Below are positions 1-5,893 of a stretch of DNA of 7,566 nucleotides, piece after piece. The stretch comes from Candidatus Cloacimonadota bacterium (GTDB lineage: Bacteria; Cloacimonadota; Cloacimonadia; Cloacimonadales; WRIO01). The notes below the pieces were generated by a model. The model was not told where the DNA came from. It did not search any database and saw nothing but the letters and a program-made list of their open reading frames with translations. The translations under genes and the position numbers were made by a program. The stretch is from contig JAGOCT010000080.1 in NCBI GenBank assembly GCA_017998585.1, positions 1 through 7,566 on the forward strand. Reading direction: 5' to 3'. Position 1 is the stretch's first letter, and the number at the start of each line of letters is the position of its first letter.

Positions 1-189
1 CTGGAGCTTCTCCTTAAAAAAAATATCAAATCTTTACATCCTTTTCCCTTAAATGCATTTATTTTAAACAGTTACAGTGTCGATAACAATCACCTTCATT
101 CCGACATCCTGTTGAATAGTATTCAAACACTTTTTCAAAATATACCAGTCATTGACATCCAAAATCTATTATTCAATTCAATTTCTTAA
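1..189 (+). CDS. C-terminal fragment of an unidentified protein (5' end outside window)
   Basis: Frame 1 is open from the first base to a TAA at 187-189 and gives the last 62 residues of a protein. The fragment is rich in Leu, Ile, Asn and Ser. It contains a stretch reading HPFPLNAFILNSYS and ends in NLLFNSIS. Alternating hydrophobic residues (NAFILNSYS, NIPVIDI) suggest alternating strand and helix in a soluble domain, with no membrane segment. I do not recognise the family. It could in principle be a chance open frame. However, it is open for the full 189 bases in an AT-rich sequence, lies on the same strand as all other genes, and is followed directly by a candidate promoter, which supports a real gene end. 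No terminator hairpin is visible after its stop. Confidence 0.6.
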   Translation: MELLLKKNIKSLHPFPLNAFILNSYSVDNNHLHSDILLNSIQTLFQNIPVIDIQNLLFNSIS

Positions 190-197
190 TTTTCTTA

Positions 198-226
198 TTG
201 ACAAAATCTTAATTCATTCTTAAATT
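198..226 (+). promoter_or_regulatory. Candidate sigma-70-type promoter for the TPR-lipoprotein-tpiA-serS run
   Basis: A perfect TTGACA -35 hexamer lies at 198-203. After a 17-base spacer comes TAAATT (221-226), which matches four of the six TATAAT positions. It starts nine bases after the stop of the preceding gene and lies about 40 bases upstream of the TPR gene start, as expected for a promoter. The DNA is very AT-rich, so a chance -10 match is easy. The -35 match and the spacing are the stronger evidence. Confidence 0.5.
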
Positions 227-264
227 GTAAGTAATTTTAATTAAAATCATATTCTGGAGGAAAA

Positions 265-1248
265 ATGAAAACATTAAAAAAACTATTGGTCGTGGGAATA
301 GTCCTGATCTCTTGTTCAGGATTGTTTGCTCAGAAATCAAAAGAGCGAATTGCCGGTGAATATGCTACTGCAGCTGATTCACTTTTTAACATTAAAGACT
401 TTGCCAACGCGTTGACTGAATATGAAAAATCCTTAAATACGTACAAAGAAGCAATAACTGATGTAACGCCTTTCGATGAAGAAATAAAAAAAGTAACCTT
501 AAATCTCTATTCTACTGCTACCAATGGCAAGATATACGATAAAGCAGTTCTTTGGGGTGAAAAATATCTTGAACTTGAACCTAACAGAGAAGATATTGTT
601 AAAAATGTCTCAGTTATTTATGCGGTTGCTTTAAAAAATAACCAAAAATCTCTTGATGTTTTAGTCAAATTCGAAGAAAAGTTCAAAACCAATACTGCTA
701 AACTTGCTATCGCTGACCGCTATGACAGAATGAAAGATTACAACAATGCGATCATCTGGTACAAAAAAGCTTATGAACAATCCAAAGATTCTGACCTATT
801 TGAAAAGATTGCCGACCTATATGTGAAATTAAAACAAAATACCGAAGCAATCAAAACTTACGAAGATTTCCTTGCCAGCAATCCCTCCGAAGCTGACCTG
901 ATGAAAACTTACAGAAATCTCGGTACTCTTTATAATAAACTCAAAAATACCAATAAAGCAATTGAATATTTTGAAAAAGTCTTAGCAATTCAGCCTGATC
1001 CAAAAGTAGCGCTTTTCCTTGTTTCAAGCTACTACGATAAAAAAGATTATTCTAACACCATAAAATATGCGAATATTGTCATCGAAAATGAATCCAGTAA
1101 TGCAGATGCAATCTATTTCAGAGCTTTAGCATACTACTACAGCAACAAAAAAGACCTTGCGAAAGCAGATTTCCAACAAGTCGAAAAAAATCCTAAATAT
1201 GGAAAATCCGCTTCTGATTTCTTAAAACTGATTGCCCAAGGCAAATAA
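265..1248 (+). CDS. Secreted tetratricopeptide-repeat (TPR) protein
   Basis: This is a 327-residue exported protein made almost wholly of helical TPR repeats, which usually act as scaffolds for protein-protein contacts. The start at 265 is supported by GGAGG at 256-260, four bases upstream. The N-terminus is a signal peptide: MKTLKK, then a hydrophobic core to about residue 21, with likely signal peptidase I cleavage after GLFA, before Gln23. LISC (14-17) also resembles a lipobox, so lipid attachment at Cys17 is possible. TPR-like units can be seen at about 33-66, 85-110, 144-175, 178-209, 215-247, 249-280 and 283-308. Typical signatures are NNAIIWYKKAYE, TEAIKTYEDFLASNP and NKAIEYFEKVLAIQP. 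There is no catalytic domain. It is the first gene of a four-gene run, one base ahead of an Ig-like lipoprotein, so the two may work together in the periplasm or at the outer membrane. The specific partner or role is unknown. Confidence 0.85.
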   Translation: MKTLKKLLVVGIVLISCSGLFAQKSKERIAGEYATAADSLFNIKDFANALTEYEKSLNTYKEAITDVTPFDEEIKKVTLNLYSTATNGKIYDKAVLWGEKYLELEPNREDIVKNVSVIYAVALKNNQKSLDVLVKFEEKFKTNTAKLAIADRYDRMKDYNNAIIWYKKAYEQSKDSDLFEKIADLYVKLKQNTEAIKTYEDFLASNPSEADLMKTYRNLGTLYNKLKNTNKAIEYFEKVLAIQPDPKVALFLVSSYYDKKDYSNTIKYANIVIENESSNADAIYFRALAYYYSNKKDLAKADFQQVEKNPKYGKSASDFLKLIAQGK

Positions 1249-1249
1249 T

Positions 1250-1954
1250 ATGAAAAACTGCTCTTTCATTATCTTGATAGTGCTAACTACTTTTTTATTA
1301 GTAGGTTGTGACTCACGAAACAATGATAAACCGACAATGATGGTGTCTATCTCCAAACCTAAAATATATTATCCGCATTTTAGTGAAATTAATGGTGTAT
1401 CCTATCATGAAGCTAATATCGTTGTTACTCTTGATGGCACCGATTCACAAACAAAAAATGCCTTAATTGAGCTTACTTACGATGAGTCTGTCATTGGAGT
1501 AATCAGTAATACGGGTAATGAAAAACTACTCAGAACTGATGACAGTGGCATTGCGACTGGTCAGATTATATCCCGTAATCCAGGCACTGCGAATATTAAC
1601 GTAAAAATTAAAAACTGGAATGTCAGTGCGATTACTGAGATAAGTGTATCCTTACCAGAAATTGTCAATTTTGAAGCAAATCCTGACACGATAGATGCTG
1701 ACAATACTCAAATTTCTCAGCTAACACTGAGTGTGATGCCTCCTTTAAGCAATAAATATATAAAATATACTGCCAGTATTGGAGAGTTAGTTTCAGATTC
1801 TACTTCAACAAACAATCTTGGAAACACATCTAATCAATTTAAAAGTGCTTTCCCTGGTAATGCCTATATTACAGCAAAACTTAAAGATTGGCCATCACAA
1901 AGCGCTACTCGTCTTGTAAAGGTTGTTAATACAAACGATGGCAAAGGAAAATAA
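1250..1954 (+). CDS. Lipoprotein with two invasin-like (Big_1-type) Ig domains
   Basis: This 234-residue protein starts with a lipoprotein signal peptide: MKNCS, a hydrophobic core, and lipobox LVGC with the modified cysteine at Cys20. The ATG at 1250 is preferred over an in-frame ATG at 1232, because it puts the signal peptide at the N-terminus and has AAGG at 1238-1241, eight bases upstream. The mature part looks like two tandem beta-sandwich domains (about 52-135 and 140-227). Domain 1 has the invasin/intimin-type pattern LDGTDSQTKNA, then TDDSGIATGQI, then PGTANINVKI. Domain 2 repeats the plan with DTIDADNTQIS and FPGNAYITAKL. Both end in the related pattern PGxAxIxxK(I/L)K(N/D)W, which points to an internal duplication. 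Asp21 at position +2 would signal inner-membrane retention under E. coli rules, but whether that applies here is unknown. The protein probably acts as an envelope-anchored adhesion or scaffold module, which is inference from the fold alone. The gene lies between the TPR gene and tpiA with one-base gaps on both sides. Confidence 0.8.
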   Translation: MKNCSFIILIVLTTFLLVGCDSRNNDKPTMMVSISKPKIYYPHFSEINGVSYHEANIVVTLDGTDSQTKNALIELTYDESVIGVISNTGNEKLLRTDDSGIATGQIISRNPGTANINVKIKNWNVSAITEISVSLPEIVNFEANPDTIDADNTQISQLTLSVMPPLSNKYIKYTASIGELVSDSTSTNNLGNTSNQFKSAFPGNAYITAKLKDWPSQSATRLVKVVNTNDGKGK

Positions 1955-1955
1955 A

Positions 1956-2720
1956 ATGAGAAAAATTTATATTGCTGGTAACTGGAAAATGAACAAGACC
2001 AGTGCCGAAACCACCACATTTCTGAATGAACTTGTTCAATTCAATCAAAACTGGCAATCAGACCAGGTTGTTCAGATTATATGTCCCCCTTTTTTATATC
2101 TTGAATCTGCCAAAAAAACCGTTTTAAACAGCAACATCTTCATTGGCGCTCAAAATTGCTCTGACCAAAACAATGGCGCATATACAGGCGAAATATCAGT
2201 TCAAATGTTAAAAGATATTCAAATGGATTACTGCATCATTGGCCATTCAGAAAGACGTCAGTTCTATGGAGAAACCGATACATTGATCCAAAAAAAATAT
2301 CTTAAATTAAAGGAAAGCAACATAAAAGCCATCATTTGTATTGGAGAAACACTATCAGAACGTGAAGCAAACCGTACTTTTGATATAATTGATACTCAGC
2401 TTTCTGGTATTTTTAAAGAGATTCACTTAGAAGAAACTGAAAGCTTGTTAATCGCCTACGAACCTGTCTGGGCAATTGGAACCGGTAAAACTGCAACTCC
2501 GGAACAGGCTCAGGAAGTTCATCAATACATCAGAAACTGGTTTAATGATCGCTATAACAAGGAGATTGCAGAGAATATAGCAATTCTCTATGGAGGTAGT
2601 GTTAAACCGGACAATATCAAAGAACTGCTGGCTTGTGCTGATATTGATGGCGGACTAATTGGTGGCGCTGCACTTGATATAGAATCTTATAAGAAAATGC
2701 TGATGACAGCAGGAGAATAA
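1956..2720 (+). CDS. tpiA: Triosephosphate isomerase
   Basis: This cytoplasmic glycolytic and gluconeogenic enzyme interconverts dihydroxyacetone phosphate and glyceraldehyde 3-phosphate. At 254 residues it has the usual length for a single TIM barrel. All active-site elements are present: Asn9 and Lys11 in AGNWKMN, His97 in IIGHSERR, and the catalytic base Glu169 in AYEPVWAIGTGKTATP, which continues into mobile loop 6. The phosphate-binding parts are YGGSVKP (212-218) and the C-terminal GGLIGGAAL (232-240). The start at 1956 gives the family-standard N-terminus MRKIYIAGNWKMN and has AAAGGA (1943-1948) upstream. In-frame ATGs at 1923 and 1938 lie inside the lipoprotein gene and would add a non-homologous extension. 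The stop of the preceding gene is one base away and serS follows after one base, so coupled translation is likely. Nothing suggests loss of function. Confidence 0.98.
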   Translation: MRKIYIAGNWKMNKTSAETTTFLNELVQFNQNWQSDQVVQIICPPFLYLESAKKTVLNSNIFIGAQNCSDQNNGAYTGEISVQMLKDIQMDYCIIGHSERRQFYGETDTLIQKKYLKLKESNIKAIICIGETLSEREANRTFDIIDTQLSGIFKEIHLEETESLLIAYEPVWAIGTGKTATPEQAQEVHQYIRNWFNDRYNKEIAENIAILYGGSVKPDNIKELLACADIDGGLIGGAALDIESYKKMLMTAGE

Positions 2721-2721
2721 A

Positions 2722-3990
2722 ATGTTAGATTTAAAATTTATCAGAGAAAATGCTGATTTAGTGAAACAGGCAATTCAAAATAAAAATGAAAAAGCCAATA
2801 TCGATCATATTATAGCGCTTGATGAAAAGAAACGCAAAACTCAATTTGACTTTGATAATCTGAGAGCAGAGCAAAACAAAGTTTCAAAAGATATTGCCCA
2901 ACTTAAAAAAGAAAAGAAAGATGCAACTGATTTATTGGCAGAAATGCAGCTTTTAGCTGGAAAAATCAAAGATATTTCTGCTGAACTCAGCCAACTCTCA
3001 AATGAGCTTGACAATGCACTTTTAACCGTTCCTAATATGCCTCATGACTCTGTCATTGTCGGAAAAAGTGAAGCGGAAAACCTCATCGTAAAAGAATGGG
3101 GTGAGAAAAGATCCTTTTCATTTACGCCGAAGGAACATACTGAAATTGCAGACAATAACAACCTGCTTGATATTACACGCGGAGCAAAAATTACCGGTTC
3201 TGGCTTCCCTGTTTATTTTAAAACGGGTGCATTACTGGAAAGAGCTTTGATCAACTTCATGCTTGACTTTCATATTCAAAAACATGGCTATACTGAAGTA
3301 ATGGTACCACACATTGTTAACAGACAAACAATGACAGGGACTGGTCAGTTGCCAAAACTTGAAAATGATATGTATCATGTAACTGAAGATGATTTCTTTC
3401 TAATACCAACAGCTGAAGTACCTGTTACGAATCTCTATTCAAATGAGATTTTACCTTATGATAAAGTACCCCAAAAACTGATTGCTTATACACCATGTTT
3501 CAGAAGAGAAGCAGGATCTTATGGCAAAGATACTAAGGGCTTACAGCGACTTCATCAGTTTAATAAAGTGGAAATGGTCAGATTTGTACATCCTGATGAA
3601 TCATGGAAGATTCTTGAAGAGATGTGTCAAGATGCAGAAGATATTCTTCAGGCTTTAAAACTGCCTTATCATGTGCTCTCTTTATGTACAGGCGATATGA
3701 GTTTTGCATCTGCCAAAACCTATGATCTGATGGTATGGGTACCTGGGGCTGCTAAATACCTTGAAGTTTCTTCTGTCAGTAACTTTACTGATTTTCAAGC
3801 ACGCAGAGCCAACATCCGATTCCGTGATTCTGATGGTAAAGTAAAGTTTGTCCATACTTTAAACGGCTCTGGACTTGCAACTCCAAGAACTTTTATTGCA
3901 ATTCTGGAAAATTATCAGAACGAAGATGGTTCAGTGACTGTTCCTGATGTACTTGTCCCCTATATGCACGGACAAACCCTTATTAAATAA
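2722..3990 (+). CDS. serS: Serine--tRNA ligase (seryl-tRNA synthetase)
   Basis: This class II aminoacyl-tRNA synthetase activates serine with ATP and charges tRNA-Ser, and also tRNA-Sec where present. The 422 residues match the normal bacterial length. The N-terminal MLDLKFIREN is typical. It is followed by a long charged coiled-coil arm at about 28-100, which in this family contacts the long variable arm of tRNA-Ser. The catalytic domain shows the serine-binding TAE (230-232), motif 2 FRREAGS (260-266) running into LHQFNKVEMV (277-286), SNFTDFQARR (353-362), and motif 3 as NGSGLATPRTFIAILENYQ (381-399). AGGAG at 2711-2715 sets the start. The segment YDLMVW (334-339) has Met where I expect Glu in most bacterial SerRS. 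Otherwise the active site looks intact. It is the last gene of the first run and a terminator begins 27 bases after its stop. Confidence 0.98.
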   Translation: MLDLKFIRENADLVKQAIQNKNEKANIDHIIALDEKKRKTQFDFDNLRAEQNKVSKDIAQLKKEKKDATDLLAEMQLLAGKIKDISAELSQLSNELDNALLTVPNMPHDSVIVGKSEAENLIVKEWGEKRSFSFTPKEHTEIADNNNLLDITRGAKITGSGFPVYFKTGALLERALINFMLDFHIQKHGYTEVMVPHIVNRQTMTGTGQLPKLENDMYHVTEDDFFLIPTAEVPVTNLYSNEILPYDKVPQKLIAYTPCFRREAGSYGKDTKGLQRLHQFNKVEMVRFVHPDESWKILEEMCQDAEDILQALKLPYHVLSLCTGDMSFASAKTYDLMVWVPGAAKYLEVSSVSNFTDFQARRANIRFRDSDGKVKFVHTLNGSGLATPRTFIAILENYQNEDGSVTVPDVLVPYMHGQTLIK

Positions 3991-4017
3991 GATAATTTTA
4001 TTATAATACTATTATTA

Positions 4018-4042
4018 GGGAGCTCATTAGAGCTCCTTTTTT
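4018..4042 (+). terminator. Rho-independent terminator after serS
   Basis: A perfect 7-bp stem is formed by GGAGCTC (4019-4025) and GAGCTCC (4030-4036) around an ATTA loop. A run of six T follows directly at 4037-4042. The stem can be extended by a G-U pair (4018 with 4037) and an A-U pair. It sits 27 bases after the serS stop and before a gap of about 140 bases, so it most likely ends the TPR-lipoprotein-tpiA-serS transcript. Confidence 0.9.
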
Positions 4043-4124
4043 ATTAATACTTACTTTTAGTGTACTTATTTTGAGTAAAATTTGCATCATATTCATTTCA
4101 AAATCAATAATCAATAAAAAAGTA

Positions 4125-4152
4125 TTGACGAAAAAGGCATGACTTCTATTTT
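4125..4152 (+). promoter_or_regulatory. Possible promoter for ybaB
   Basis: TTGACG (4125-4130, five of six positions of TTGACA) is followed after 16 bases by TATTTT (4147-4152, four of six). A closer -10 match, TAGAAT at 4152-4157, would need a spacer of 21 bases, which is too long for a standard promoter. The site lies after the serS terminator and 28 bases upstream of the ybaB start, so a promoter is expected here. The exact hexamers are uncertain because the region is AT-rich. Confidence 0.4.
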
Positions 4153-4170
4153 AGAATTTAATAAATTATT

Positions 4171-4175
4171 GGAGG
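4171..4175 (+). promoter_or_regulatory. Ribosome binding site that sets the ybaB start
   Basis: GGAGG lies five bases before the ATG at 4181. It selects this start over the in-frame ATG at 4139, which would add 14 residues not seen in the family and would fall inside the candidate promoter. Confidence 0.85.
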
Positions 4176-4180
4176 TCTTA

Positions 4181-4510
4181 ATGTTCCCAGGTGGCGGAAA
4201 TAAAGGAATGCAGGATTTAATGAAACAAGCGCAGAAAATGCAGCAAAATCTCGTTAAAGCACAGGAAGAACTTGAAAAAAAAGAATTGGAAGTGTCTAGT
4301 GGCGGTGGAATGGTTAAAGTGGTAATGGACGGAAAATATAATTTAAAATCTTTAAAAATCGAAAAAGATGTTGTAGATCCAGAAGATGTTGAAATGCTCG
4401 AAGATTTAATTTCAGCTGCTATCAATGAAGCACATGCTAAAATTTCTAAAATGGTAGAAGAAAACATGAGCAAAATGACTGGTGGCATGAAAATACCCGG
4501 ATTATTCTAA
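4181..4510 (+). CDS. ybaB: YbaB/EbfC family nucleoid-associated protein
   Basis: This small cytoplasmic protein belongs to a family that forms homodimers and binds DNA. It is commonly encoded beside recR and is thought to help organise the nucleoid. From the GGAGG-supported ATG it is 109 residues, the same length as E. coli YbaB. Visible family features are the glycine-rich start MFPGGGNKG, the helix QDLMKQAQKMQQNLVKAQEE (11-30), then GGGMVKVVMDGKYNLKSLKI (41-60), which forms the central beta strands, then DPEDVEMLEDLISAAINEAH and the Met/Gly-rich tail ending in MKIPGLF. The usual upstream partner dnaX is absent here; serS and a terminator lie upstream. recR follows after an unusually long gap of about 120 bases. 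Confidence 0.95.
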   Translation: MFPGGGNKGMQDLMKQAQKMQQNLVKAQEELEKKELEVSSGGGMVKVVMDGKYNLKSLKIEKDVVDPEDVEMLEDLISAAINEAHAKISKMVEENMSKMTGGMKIPGLF

Positions 4511-4540
4511 TTTTTAATGATGTATTTTGAATTACATATC

Positions 4541-4564
4541 CCCCGCGACTCCGCGACTCAGCGT
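4541..4564. repeat. GC-rich tandem octamer repeat in the ybaB-recR spacer
   Basis: Three imperfect 8-base units lie head to tail: CCCCGCGA (4541-4548), CTCCGCGA (4549-4556) and CTCAGCGT (4557-4564), followed by GAGCGT. Taken one base out of phase, CCGCGACT is repeated exactly twice (4543-4558). The 3' part also contains the small inverted repeat CTCA-GCG-TGAG (4557-4567). The block is far richer in G and C than the AT-rich DNA on both sides. There is no T-run after it, so it is not a standard terminator. It could be a dispersed intergenic repeat or a protein-binding site; I cannot tell which. Confidence 0.6.
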
Positions 4565-4613
4565 GAGCGTTATTTTCGACAATCATCCTGTCTTCAGTAT
4601 GTTATCAAGAAGT

Positions 4614-4617
4614 AAGG
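4614..4617 (+). promoter_or_regulatory. Weak ribosome binding site for recR, start ambiguous
   Basis: AAGG lies 4 bases before a TTG at 4622 and 13 bases before the ATG at 4631. The spacing is short for the first and long for the second, so the signal does not settle the recR start. The two options differ by three residues (MYL). Confidence 0.4.
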
Positions 4618-4630
4618 CAGTTTGTATCTA

Positions 4631-5224
4631 ATGTTTACCGGAAAACTGCTTCAACTACAGCAAAGCCTGAAAAGCCTGCCAGGGATTGGTGAAAAGACGG
4701 CTCAACGCCTTGCTCTCTTTATTGTTTCTCAGGATAAAGAAAAAGCATTTAAGCTTTCTGATGCGGTCAGAGAAGCTGTTGAATCCTATCAAAATTGTTC
4801 ATTTTGTAATATGCTGAGTGAATCAGATCCTTGTCCTTTGTGCTCTGATCCAGACAGAGATTCAGAGCTGCTCTGCATTGTTGAGCATACAAGAGATGTT
4901 TTTCATATTGAATCAACCAGGGAGTATAAGGGGCACTATTTCGTTTTAGGTCATCTCCTATCCCCCGTTGATGGCATCGGCCCCAAACAGATTCAGCTGG
5001 ATAAATTAAAAAATCTGATCCGTCAAAAAGCATTTAAAGAAATTATTTTTGCAATCAGCCCTTCCACAGAAGGTGAAAGCACGATTCACTTTATCGCTGA
5101 ATATCTAAAAAACTGTGAAATTTCAATGACCCGTCTGTCAACTGGTATCCCTTATGGAAGCGATATGGAATATACGGGAACAGTAACTCTGATGAATGCG
5201 CTGAAACGCAGATTTCCGGTTTAG
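4631..5224 (+). CDS. recR: Recombination mediator protein RecR
   Basis: RecR works with RecO, and in some bacteria RecF, to load RecA at single-strand gaps during recombinational repair. The protein is 197 residues from the ATG at 4631 (E. coli RecR has 201). In order it has an N-terminal helix-hairpin-helix with LPGIGEKTAQRLALF (16-30), a four-cysteine zinc finger CSFC-x8-CPLC (Cys56, Cys59, Cys68, Cys71), and a Toprim domain from about residue 80. The Toprim domain includes CIVEHTRD, VLGHLLSPVDGIGP, ISPSTEGE (142-149) and TGIPYGSDMEY (171-181). The C-terminus is TLMNALKRRF. After DMEY it reads TGTVTL, where an acidic (A/T)DEVTL-like sequence is common. A TTG start at 4622 is an alternative. 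Weak promoter-like hexamers (TCGACA at 4576-4581, TATGTT at 4598-4603) lie upstream, so recR may have its own promoter as well as read-through from ybaB. ribE starts eight bases after the stop. Confidence 0.96.
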   Translation: MFTGKLLQLQQSLKSLPGIGEKTAQRLALFIVSQDKEKAFKLSDAVREAVESYQNCSFCNMLSESDPCPLCSDPDRDSELLCIVEHTRDVFHIESTREYKGHYFVLGHLLSPVDGIGPKQIQLDKLKNLIRQKAFKEIIFAISPSTEGESTIHFIAEYLKNCEISMTRLSTGIPYGSDMEYTGTVTLMNALKRRFPV

Positions 5225-5232
5225 AGAACATA

Positions 5233-5871
5233 ATGTTTACAGGACTTATTCAGGATCTTGGCAGTATCACCCGTATCTCTCCTAAGGGTGGTAAACGTGA
5301 AATCAGTATTCAGACCAGCAAAATGCAATATAATCTAAAAACCGGAGATAGCATTGCCTGTAATGGAATATGCCTTACAGTCATTTCATTTGATGCAAAT
5401 CAGATAACCGTTGAAGCAATGAATGAGACCATACAGAAGACGACGCTTGGCTCATGGTCAATCCGGCAAAAGATACATCTGGAAAGAGCAATGATGCTGT
5501 CTGACCGGCTTGATGGTCATATTGTTCAAGGTCATGTAGATTGTACAAGCCCTCTGATCAGTAAAAAAACGATTCATGATACGCTTTACCTGACCTTTCA
5601 TCTGGATACTTTGTTTCAACACCTTGTTGTAGCTCAGGGTTCTGTTGCAATCAATGGCGTCAGCCTGACGGTTGCAGCAAAAAAATCCGATTCCTTTGAA
5701 GTTTCACTTATCTCGCATACCCTTAATCATACCCATTTTACGTCATTAAAAACCGGAGATCTGGTGAATCTGGAATTTGACATTATAGGAAAATATGTGC
5801 AAAATATGTTAACTAAAAATACAGCTGCCACTTATATGAATGAAAAATGGCTTAAAGATAATGAATACTAA
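5233..5871 (+). CDS. ribE: Riboflavin synthase, alpha subunit
   Basis: This cytoplasmic enzyme catalyses the last step of vitamin B2 synthesis: two 6,7-dimethyl-8-ribityllumazine molecules dismutate to riboflavin and a pyrimidine that is recycled. The 212 residues are normal length and form two similar beta-barrels. The first starts with MFTGLI and has GDSIACNGICLTV (38-50), with Ser40 and Cys47 in the catalytic positions. It is followed by DGHIVQGHVD (94-103) with His101. The second has GSVAINGVSLTV (136-147) with Ser144, SHT (161-163), and VNLEFDIIGKYV with Asp183. The ATG at 5233 lies eight bases after the recR stop, with only a weak purine stretch as ribosome binding site, so translation may depend on recR. 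The other riboflavin genes (ribAB, ribD, ribH) are not in the window and no FMN riboswitch is visible upstream. The gene is therefore separated from its pathway, at least locally. Some species name this gene ribC; ribE is used here for the alpha-type enzyme. Confidence 0.97.
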   Translation: MFTGLIQDLGSITRISPKGGKREISIQTSKMQYNLKTGDSIACNGICLTVISFDANQITVEAMNETIQKTTLGSWSIRQKIHLERAMMLSDRLDGHIVQGHVDCTSPLISKKTIHDTLYLTFHLDTLFQHLVVAQGSVAINGVSLTVAAKKSDSFEVSLISHTLNHTHFTSLKTGDLVNLEFDIIGKYVQNMLTKNTAATYMNEKWLKDNEY

Positions 5872-5883
5872 AAACTTTTTTCC

Positions 5884-5887
5884 GGAG
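5884..5887 (+). promoter_or_regulatory. Ribosome binding site that sets the start of the Ig-domain lipoprotein
   Basis: GGAG lies six bases before the ATG at 5894. It favours this start over in-frame ATGs at 5840 and 5861, which lie inside ribE and would put a long charged stretch before the signal peptide. Confidence 0.8.
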
Positions 5888-5893
5888 AAAAAA

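Noticed and set aside
1232..1249. Upstream ATG extension of the two-domain lipoprotein
   Set aside because: It would put six extra residues before a normal lipoprotein signal peptide, and the ATG at 1250 has AAGG at suitable spacing.
1923..1955. Upstream starts of tpiA
   Set aside because: Triosephosphate isomerases begin a few residues before AGNWKMN, which fits the ATG at 1956. The extra 6 to 11 residues have no family match.
4111..4488. Reverse-strand open frame of 125 codons
   Set aside because: It lies opposite ybaB and its Ser/Ile/Phe-rich product is what antisense reading of that gene gives. ybaB is a clear family member with a strong ribosome binding site.
4541..4570. GC-rich block as a terminator for ybaB or as part of a tRNA
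   Set aside because: The only hairpin found has a 4-bp stem and no T-run follows it. No acceptor stem, anticodon arm or T-arm pattern can be built here.
4767..5033. Reverse-strand open frame of 88 codons
   Set aside because: It lies entirely inside recR, which has an intact zinc finger and Toprim domain. No ribosome binding site or family pattern is seen for the antisense frame.
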